From Symbiodinium sp. CCMP2592 (taxonomy: Eukaryota; Sar; Dinophyceae; Suessiales; Symbiodiniaceae): a stretch of DNA of 64,000 bases. The notes below the pieces were generated by a model. It worked only from the letters and a program-made list of their open reading frames with translations, was not told the DNA's origin and made no database searches. Location: positions 248,001 to 312,000 of the forward strand of contig CAJNDT010005919.1 in assembly GCA_905221615.1 (NCBI GenBank), read 5' to 3'. Shown piece by piece: positions 47,234 to 55,700 of this stretch (positions within the stretch are counted from its first letter, which is position 1; every line of letters starts with the position of its first letter). Made by a program: the position numbers and the translations under genes.

Positions 47234-47755
47234 CTTAAGGGCTACGAAGGCATAAAGGCATGCTAGGGCGGTGAGACCAGAAGGCTTGTATGGCGGCACA
47301 GGCGGCGAGGTCTGTGAGCTGGCTATCTGCTTTAATTGTCATCGTCGAAAACGAGGAGAAGTGCAAGAAACTCCACGATGCCACCCACGGCGAACAACCG
47401 GATGCAGTGTACCGCCTTCTCCGTATAGTCGCTCTGGCCCACCTACGCTTGAACCGTCCACATGAACAAGGTTGGCATGTCGGGCTACGGGCCAAGAAGA
47501 GACAGACAGAACTTTTGATGAGCTTCGGTCCTGGATCACTCGGGGCGGACTGTGTGGAGTGGATAGGACCTAGGCAGCTGTGCGTTCGCCAAGGGCAACC
47601 CGAAGAAGGTGATCGCTAGAGTTTCTAGCAACCGTCATCGAAGTATGTCTCTGGGTTTCGGAGGTTGCGGATAGGAGAACTTCGCGAGTTGCCATCCGGG
47701 ACTGTGCGGACAACAAGTCCAACGAAGCCCTGCTATGGAAGGCAATGCGGTTAGC
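47234..47755 (+). repeat. Family C fragment, copy 2
   Basis: Equivalent to 22448-22965. A small insertion (GGCATGTCG, near 47472) distinguishes it. Confidence 0.5.
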
Positions 47756-49260
47756 ACATACTCTGGTGCTATTACTACCCGGTGGAATGCTGGGGATGGT
47801 GGTGGGTTGGATAGGACGCTAGTGCACCCGTCTGTGTCTCTGATCTCCGTTTGATGGTCATGAAACGGTTTGTGTAAGCTCTAACCGTTTCCAGCCGATA
47901 AGGTATTCGTATGTTAGGCATGCAACGAAAGCTTTGATGGCTGAGACCGTCTGCTTTTTAGGGTGTAAGGTCTAAACTTACGTGCGCAACGGAGGACATG
48001 GTGGGTTATACACTATGCGATTTTCGAGTGTTGTGTACTGATGGGTGATAGCTCTTCTGGCTAGGTCATGGGATGCTGATTGTAGTCACATGGTCAAGAT
48101 GTCGACGTGTCGACGTCGTCGTCGATGAGGAGATGGCGATCGTGGCTGTTGAACCTGCTGCGGATGAAAGTTTATTGCTGAGCGGCATGAAGAGAAAGCA
48201 TCTCCAGCTGTTGTGGAGAATGTGCCTGATGAGGGTGGTAACAAACCGAAACCGGTCGGTGTCGTTGCTCTCCTGAAGCATCTACGTACGATGGTCAGGA
48301 AGCAGATTGTGTAAGCCAGTGTAAGCCAGGTTTGTATGCTAAGTGTGCAGCGGAAGCTTTCCGAGACTTTGTAAACTTGGGGCTTGAGGCAGCTAAGCAA
48401 CAAAAGGCATAGTGGCTTGCTTACGCTACGTGATTTTCGGGTTTGGGCATTGATGGACAGTGGCTAATGTGGATCGGTGCTGGGATGTTGAGCCTAGTTG
48501 AGCAAACTGAAGCCAATCGGTGTCGCTGATCTCATGAAGCGATGTCGTGCTCAAGAGTCTTTAGCGTATGAGGAATACGATACGGCCTGTGCAAGCTCCA
48601 GCCGATGAGGTGTTCTTATGCTAAGCATGCAGCGGAAGCTCTGGTGTTCAATTTTTGGGTTTAAGGGTTAACTTAAGTAGCAACACAAGACATGGTGGCT
48701 TCTAAGCTTTTTTGAGTTTGGGTACTTTCGACGATAGCTAGTCTAGCTTGGTGCTGTGAGTACTTTTCAGAGGCTTCAGCGGCTGATGGTTACGATGCGG
48801 CTTGTGTAAGCTCTAACCGATTAGGTATTCTTATGTTAAGTATGCAGCGGAAACGGTGTAATTTTAGGGTTTCAGGTCTACACTTGATGAAGCAACAGAA
48901 GATGTGGTGGACGTGATTTTCGGGCTGGGGTACTGGTGGACGATAGCTAGTCTAGCTTGGTGCTGAGTTGTCGAGCGTGGTGGAAAACTGAAACGCATCG
49001 GTGTCGGAATCCCCCACTATGCTGCAAAGTGTGATGGTCACGAAACGGTTTGTGGAAACTGTAGCCGTAGTACACCGATAAAGTTTCTTACATTAAGTAT
49101 GCAATGATAGGTGTGCAAAGGAGGGTTTCAGGTCTAAACTTGACTAAGCAACAACAGACATGGTGGCCTACACTAGGCGACTTTCGGGCTTGGAGACTGA
49201 TGGACGATAGCTCGTCTTGTTTGGTGATGGGATGCTGAGTGTAGTTACATCGTCAAGATG
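47756..49260 (+). repeat. Satellite array, copy 2 block d
   Basis: Equivalent to 22966-24470, including the 150-bp family B start at about 48085-48240. Confidence 0.8.
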
Positions 49261-50090
49261 TCGACCTCGTCGTCGATGAGGAGATGGTGGTCGTGGCTGT
49301 TGAACTTGAATGCTACCGCCGCATGAGGGACTGTGCCCGAGGTCATTCCACCAGTACATGTGTGGGTGCTGCAGCAGGAAGGTTCAAGTACCCGTTGAAG
49401 CACACGAGTCAATGCCCTCCGTCACGGAGAGGCCGATGCCGTCGCAGGGCAGGATCGTCGCTCAGCCAGGTCCTGCGTAAAACGCTTGTGTTTCGACTGG
49501 AGTGGCCGCCCGCGTCACGTGCAATGCTGAGGACATCTCGGTGGACGCCGTCACTTCCTTTGAGGTATGGCTGTACCGACGAGCAACCAACAGCTGCTTT
49601 GCTCGAGCATGTGTCGTGCTGCCGTTACCAGACCAAGTTCCTTAAAGGCCAGCACAACATTTGGAGTGTGATGGTCCTGTCAACCCCGTCAGCTCAAGTC
49701 ACAAGGCCGAAGGACCACTTTGGCTCGTGGGCGCGAGGCACTGCTCATCCCAGAAGCTGCAGCTCGCCAAGGCCCAAGAGCAATCGATGCCAGAGTCTCA
49801 AGCCCGTCGAGAGATGTCGCCGGACGAGGAATCAGATGTCGTGCGAGGTCCTTCGCAAGGCAAGAACGGCGAGGAAGAAAGCCACCCTTCAGGGCTACTG
49901 TTGTCTGGTTGTCCTTCACCAATGCCGGTTGCATTCGCTGCGCGGTTCGCACCATGGACTATTTGTGTTTGAACTAGTTATTTGCCCAGCCTGGGAAGGT
50001 CAAACAAAGGCCCAGCACAGGTTGGCGGTTGGATCGAGCAGAACGGTGTCCAATGCTGCGCAGCGCCGGTTCACGCCGAGTGATACCCTG
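49261..50090 (+). pseudogene. Family B relic, left part, split by the retrotransposon
   Basis: Equivalent to 24471-25302. The apparent open frame 49284-50420 runs from family B across the insertion edge into the retrotransposon leader, so it is a chance fusion. The part up to GATACCCTG at 50090 is host-side sequence. Confidence 0.55.
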
Positions 50091-50141
50091 ATAAGTAAGC
50101 TGCCTGCGAAGCCTTCAGTTTCCGTCGTTGCTCAAGTTCAC
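50091..50141 (+). repeat. Split direct repeat A1 (left end)
   Basis: This runs from ATAAGTAAGCTGCC to CTCAAGTTCAC. It is identical over 51 bp to A2. It is followed at once by the palindrome GGGGGCCCCC (50142-50151). Confidence 0.9.
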
Positions 50142-50406
50142 GGGGGCCCCCTGGTGATGGATCTTGGTAGTCTTTTGAGGGTCATTCACTCAGGGGTCTC
50201 TTCAAATTTCTGGGGCCTCGGGTGTCCCTTCTATTGTGGGCCCTCCTCTTTCGCTTCCTTGGCCTTGGCCTTCATCCTCGGCTTCTTGTGCGCTGCTGGT
50301 CTTGCGGCTTGGGCCCTTCTTTACGTTTGGGTGCACAGCAGGCCGGCTACTGGGCCGGTCCCTGCTACCTCTTCTGCCTCTGCCCTTCGCCTTCGTCAGT
50401 ACTTGG
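50142..50406 (+). other. 5' leader of the retrotransposon
   Basis: About 265 bp between A1 and the first in-frame ATG of ORF1. It is GC-rich and begins with a 10-bp palindrome of G5C5. The ORF1 frame is open through most of it without an ATG, so a non-ATG start upstream cannot be excluded. It would be the place for a promoter or leader, but no motif was recognised. Confidence 0.5.
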
Positions 50407-51108
50407 ATGCAAGGCGGTGATCAGGGGGTTGTTGCCTTGACAGCCTCCTTTGGTCAGCTCGAGGTTACTGTGCGAGGCCCTTTGCCTGAGGCCACTCGGT
50501 TGCTTCAGCACCTTCAGTTGTTTGATCGTGTGGGCTCGGCTTGCCCTCCTTCTCCTGCACCTTCTGCTCAGAGCTCCGTGGCTCAGCCTGCTACTCCTTT
50601 GCCATTGCCTACCGAGGCAGCTGCTAGCCCTTCCTCTCTTGACTTCCAGGCCCCGGCTTCGTCATATCATCCAGCCCCTGCTGCTCAGGTTCCCTTGCAG
50701 GGCCGTGTGCCCCCTCTGCCGGTGCAGAGCAAGCGTGCTGCTGAGCAAGCTTTTCCTGCCTGCCCGTCGACTTGGTTGGATCGTGCCAGCTCGCTGGGAG
50801 CTGCAAACTTGAGCCCTCGCTCTCGTGTGACACGAGCTTGGCGTGCGGGTCAGTGGGCCCGTCTTGTGCTCGCCGGCCAATACGCCGCGCCTCTGCCCTC
50901 CGAGAACCTCACTCTGGCCTCTCGCTTTTACGCTGTTGTGGGGGGTGGCTCTACCAGGCCCGCCTTGTACCGAGGCTACCGTGAGTTCAGTGCGGCCATT
51001 GGGCCCCTTGCCTCTTCGCCTTCGGTGTCTCACGGGTTCCCTTCGGAGCTGGAGGCCCGGGTGTACGTTGACGCAGCTGGCCTGTCGTGGTCGGCCCTTT
51101 CGGAGTGA
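50407..51108 (+). CDS. Retrotransposon ORF1 with viroplasmin-like hybrid-binding domain
   Basis: A protein of 233 residues counted from the ATG at 50407, the first ATG in the frame. The N-terminal part (about 8-36) reads VALTASFGQLEVTVRGPLPE, a small beta-rich module. Residues 45-110 are Pro/Ala/Ser-rich and probably disordered. Around residue 150 lies SRVTRAWRAGQWARLVLAGQ. From residue 173 (nt 50923), RFYAVVGGG with a later YRGYREFSAAIG and HGFPSELEARVYVDAAG fits the fold of the caulimovirus viroplasmin / RNase H1 N-terminal domain (Cauli_VI), which binds RNA/DNA hybrids. A role in nucleic-acid handling during reverse transcription is inferred. The stop TGA (51106-51108) shares its A with the ATG of the next ORF, giving TGATG, a known reinitiation arrangement. 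Confidence 0.7.
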   Translation: MQGGDQGVVALTASFGQLEVTVRGPLPEATRLLQHLQLFDRVGSACPPSPAPSAQSSVAQPATPLPLPTEAAASPSSLDFQAPASSYHPAPAAQVPLQGRVPPLPVQSKRAAEQAFPACPSTWLDRASSLGAANLSPRSRVTRAWRAGQWARLVLAGQYAAPLPSENLTLASRFYAVVGGGSTRPALYRGYREFSAAIGPLASSPSVSHGFPSELEARVYVDAAGLSWSALSE

Positions 51109-52779
51109 TGGAAGCCATTTTGGCTTTCGGGGAGCAGGCCGCGCTTTGGATCTACGAGCACCCGTCAGGTGTGGGCGCATTGGAGGCCCTTTCCGTGGTA
51201 CTTGCAAAGCGGCCGAATGGGCTGTTGGTGGCGGTTCCGCTGGGTGTTTTCTCGGAGGAGGAGCTGGCTGCTGCCCACGCAGCAGAGATGGACGATTTAG
51301 TCGGGTCCTCGCTTGTGACCGAGGCCCCTGCTTTGGCCTTTACCGGAGACGATTTTGTCTCGGTGCCCGACCAAGGCGTGTCGGCTGTGATCGTGGATTT
51401 GTCAATAGAGGCTGTGCCGAGGTTTACTCAGATGCTGCCAGGTGCCTCTTTGGACCTTGTTGTTCCGTTCGACAGTGCTCGCCCGGAGCTACTGCCGGAT
51501 CCTGCCATCCTTCTCCAGCTGGCCTTGGATTGGGCTGCCACTGCAGGAGCTCCCGAGAGGCTCCAATATTACTCTGCCGAAGAGGGTCCAGCCGAGCCAG
51601 CACAGAAGCAAAAGCGCCCTGTGCTGCGCCTGTCAAAGGGAGATGCTCAGCCGCCGGCCGGCTCGGTTTTGCCTTCAGGAGGTGTGCAGCCAAAGCAGCC
51701 AGCCCCAAAGAGGATCACCACAGCGACCTTGGCCTCCCAACTCGACACCTTGACGTCCACTTTGCCCGGATTGATGAAGTCGATGGAGGACCTTGCCTCG
51801 AAACAGGCAGCTATGGAAAAGCAGATGGCCGGGGGGCCCGCGGCCCCGCTAAGCCAGCCTTTGGGTTTAGGAAGCCGCCCCAAGACTGGGGGTCCTCCGG
51901 CTCTAGGGTTGCTAGGCCCTCCCCCGCGCACTGCCCGCCTGAGTCCCCAGCCCCAGCTTCCTGTGACCGGACAGCCAGGACTAGCAGAGGCCACGGCCGA
52001 GGAGGCAAGAGACGAGCTTGGTGCCCAGCCCGCGGTGGACCCACTGTCCCAAGCGGTCTTGGAACAATCAAGGGCCCTCACGGCTCTTGTGGCCCAGATT
52101 TCCGGGGCCTCGGGAGATCTGTTTTCGGAGGGGGCTGCTTCCGGATCTCACTTGAGTGCTCGAGGAGCAAGCCAGCGGGCAAGGATGCAGGAAGAACTGG
52201 CCAGCGACCGCGGCACATTCTTCACAGCAGTCCTGCAAAACATGTCCCGCCGCATGGCCCCAGCTGTGAGCCCAAGCACGGATCCTGCCGAAATGCTCCA
52301 GCAAGGAGTGTGCCTGTCTCGGTATTGGGAGCGCTTCGGGGGTTTTGCCGGGCAGCGGGACCTGGGAGCCATTGCCCATGCCTTGGCTCACGCGATGGAC
52401 TCACTGGCGGGTGAATCAGGCCTCAGATCACTTGGCACTCCTCGCCGTGTGCATCGAGCAGATGAGCATGGACTCGGGCCGCGCCGAGCTTGGGTACCAG
52501 CTCACTTGGCTGGAGGACCCGCCGGCCGCAATGTTTGCTGCCAGGCCGGGAAGGAGCACCATGCATACAAGGGCTTTTGCTCCTCTGGCTGCGCAACGGT
52601 GGGTGGCAATTGTCCTCAGCTATGTCAAAGAGCTAGATGTGATAGCGGCAAAGCGGGCAGACATGAAGAAGGGCGGCTCTCCTTCGGGAAATGGGTCAGG
52701 GACTCAGGACGGCGAGGGGGACGATGCGGCCACACCTTCCCGCCCACGGCGGCCACCTCGAAAAAAGCAGGGCCAGTGA
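51108..52779 (+). pseudogene. gag: Gag-like ORF with an apparent +1 frameshift lesion
   Basis: The first part (51108 to about 52410) is in the frame starting at ATG 51108. It contains LALDWAATAGAPERLQYYSA, a helix with ASQLDTLTSTLPGLMKSMED that may form a coiled coil, a Pro-rich linker, and near its end RYWERFGGFAGQRDLGAIAH. The natural continuation is in another frame: NQASDHLALLAVCIEQMSMD, GYQLTWLEDPPAAMFAARPG, then FAPLAAQRWVAIVLSYVKEL and a basic end PRKKQGQ before TGA (52777-52779). Words like LLEDPP and FAPL..QRW follow the GG.G.QRDLG word in related dinoflagellate proteins as I recall them. One extra G in the GGG at 52409-52411 would explain the shift. A programmed +1 shift or an assembly error are alternatives. 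The product would be the structural protein of the particle. Confidence 0.65.
52761..52767 (+). promoter_or_regulatory. Candidate -1 ribosomal frameshift site, A AAA AAG
   Basis: In the gag C-terminal frame the codons are CGA AAA AAG CAG, so the heptamer A AAA AAG is in the correct X XXY YYZ phase. It lies 9 nt upstream of the gag stop TGA at 52777. A one-base backward slip there continues directly in the frame that carries pol. The sequence GGGCC at 52770 can pair with GGCCC around 52796, and GGGGCCCC at about 52793 is itself a palindrome. These might be stimulating structures, though the spacing was not tested. Confidence 0.65.
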
Positions 52780-55700
52780 ACTTCAGCGTCGGGGCCCCTC
52801 TCGTGTTGCCCCCTGCTGCTGCAGACGCCTCGGCTTCTGCTGTGCCTCCGCTCTTCAGTGCTTCTCGGGGCCAGCCTCCTACTCGTAAGCAGCCAGGGGT
52901 TGGGAACTGTACTGTGCTGGGGAAGGGGAGCCTTTTCTCTCCGCCGTGTGGCTCCGCGCCTGCTTCTGTCTGTGATGGGCCGTCAGCTGTTTCCTGCACT
53001 CCCGCCCGGGCCTGTGCTGCTGATGGTGCCTCTAGCCTGCAGCCCAACGTGGGTGCTGCTAATCCTGCCTTTTGCTCGTGCCCTGGCGCCTCCTTTGAAG
53101 ATTTAAGTGGCTTGCCTCGGCCATCGCCAAATGCCGGTCCTCGTGACCAATTCGATGCAACTTTGTCTTTTCGTGAGTGGTCGGCCGCTTTGCCGCGCTG
53201 GGTCTTGGACTCCAGGACTCCCTTTGCTGCTCTGCTTGCCCGTACCCTTCTTTCGCCTGCCAGCCGGTGGGGACCTGCCCCACCTTCCGCAACTTTTCCT
53301 TTGCCTCTTCCCCACCTGGGGCTCTTTGAGGCAAGTGGCCCACGGCTTTCAAAGGCTCTTTGGCGCCGCCTGCGTCTGAGACGGGTCCTGCATGTCTTGG
53401 TTTTGGCCTTGAACTATGCCTACGAGGGCCTCCGTTTCCTGCCTTATGAGCTGCTGTGGAGGGAGCCGAACACCCACCAGAGGAGAGTCTATGATCGACT
53501 CATGCGGCACCTTGTTGCGTGTGACTCTCGCACCGAGCGTTTCCCTCTTCCGCCGGGCCGGTCTGGTCCCGAGAGTCTTGCACGCCTTTTGCATTTGGAG
53601 CACGTATCTCAGGTACTGCTCTCCGACGGCCACGGCTACTCTGGCCCTTCGGGCCCTTCTGCCTGCCCTGCCGACCTTCTTTCTGGGCCAATCGGTGACT
53701 CTTCTTTCGGCGGGAGGCCTGATGATCGGCCTGAGCTTCGTCCTTATCGGCCCCTTGATACCTCACGGCTAAAGCTGACTGGCAGGGGCCTTTGGGATGC
53801 CGAGCCGTGGCTCCAAGGTTCTTTGTGGCTCCCTTTCGTCGAGCCAGCCTGTATGCTTCACGGCCGGTCCGTCACGAGCACTGACTGCCCGAACTTTGAA
53901 GCCGAGGACCGCGCCGAGAATCGGGACCTCGCCTTGCTCTGGTCTTCTCAAGGCCTCTTAGCTCTTGCGCCGGGGGACCCCAATCCGGGCTACCAGTCCC
54001 GGGTCTTTAACGCTTACAAAGACCCGACACGGGACAGACAAATTGGGGACCGCCGTGTCCCGAATGCTGGGGAAAGGCATATGAAAGGACCATCTTCACA
54101 TCTCCCCCCAGGCTTCTTGCTGTCTGCCCTGGAGGTCCCCAAATTCCGGTCCCAGATCACAGGATACTGCAGTGATAGGAAGGATTTTTACCATCAATTT
54201 AAGATTACGCCAGAACGAGCCCTCACCAACTCCCTGGCTTTTTCTTATGGTGCTGAAGAGCTTGGGCCTGACACCTTTGCAAGGTCCCCTGTGCTTTGGG
54301 AGGAGCCGCCTGCCGCTGATCTCGCCTCCCGTTGGACGCCCTGCTTCAACTCACTGTTTCAAGGCGACCATATGGGCGTGGAGTTTGCTTTGGCTGCACA
54401 CGCGGCTTTGCTCCGGTATGGTGGGGCCCTGCCCTCGCACTCCTTGCTGCAGAACCACGCCGCCTTTCCCCTAGGGAATACGGTTCAAGCCTTAGTCATT
54501 GATGACCTTGTGGGTGTAAGCATCATCCCTTCCTCTGCCGACCCAAAGGGACCCTCTCCAGCCAGGGAGCTCCATAAAGCGGCCGGGGAGGTCTACGATA
54601 GGTTCTCCGTGTTGGGCTCCCCTGAGAAGGACGTCGAGGGTGAGACCCTCTTCACTGCCATTGGGGCCGAGCTTGACTCTAGAAGGGCGTGTGTGCGAAG
54701 CGGTCTTGTTACCGCCGCGGCCCCACTTGGCCGCCGACTTAGCCTGGCTGCGATCAGCTTGCGAGCGGCCCGCCTTCCGATCACCTCTTCTGGCCTGATC
54801 TCGCGCCTGACTGGGGCTTGGACTTCGGCTTTCCTTTTCCGGCGGTGCTGCATGGTTGTGCTCTCCGAGGCTTTCGGTGTCGCGAACCTTGCTGCCGAGG
54901 ACCCGAAGAGCAGCAAAAGGGCCATACCACTATCTAGGCGGCTTTCGCAAGAACTGGTCCTTGCGTCTGTGCTCTCGCCGCTTGCCTGTGCCGACCTCAC
55001 TGCTGGCCTCGCAGACAGGGTCTTTGCGACTGATGCCTCGTTGGCCCGAGGGGCAGCTTGCTCCTGCATTTTGCCTCCCGCTGTGAGCCGCTCTCTTTGG
55101 CAAAACGGTGACCGTAGGGGCGCTTACTCTAGGTTAGAGGAGGGTCCCCGTACTTTGCTAAAGGCTGCCGGCCTGGCACCTTACCAGGAGGACATTCTTG
55201 AGGACACTGTGCAGGCCTCCTCCTCCCAGGCCGTCCCTTTTGTGCTGGATGTGCTTGAGATTGGGTGCTGCGGGGGCTTCCTCGGAGGGCCGGGCCTCCG
55301 TGACGGCCTCGACCTTGGTCCTCTCATTTCGCCGTCTGCCTCGAGGCACTATGATGTCACCTCGGCCTCCTTTGTCGGCTGGCTCAGCGATGCTCTTCAG
55401 GAAGGTTTGGTGAGGAGCCTCCTGATCGCACCTCCTTGCCCCCTTTGCGGACCTCACTCTGGCTGTGCCTATGCAAAGCGCTGCCTGGCGATCTTTGCTC
55501 TCGCCCGGGCCTCTGACGTTCCGGCCTTGCTGTTGCTTCCGGGGCCTGCCTATGCCGCTCTGTCCCCTGAGATCGACCGGCTTTGCTCTGTCGGTGCCGC
55601 TCTGAGGTGGCTCTCCCTTGAGCGTCTTGGTGCACTCAGCCCTGGGAGCTGTGCATGCCTAAGCACAAAGCTTGACGTAGGAGCCCTCGACGCCTTTGCT

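Noticed and set aside
49284..50420. Open frame of 378 codons
   Set aside because: It crosses the insertion edge at 50090/50091 and therefore did not exist before the insertion.
50662..51207. Minus-strand frames inside the retrotransposon
   Set aside because: All are shadows of GC-rich coding sequence on the plus strand. No antisense gene pattern was seen.
52411..52760. Pol-frame translation between the gag lesion and the slippery site
   Set aside because: The reading is Arg/Gly/Cys-rich and unlike the gag domain that the neighbouring frame encodes. It appears open only because the DNA is GC-rich.
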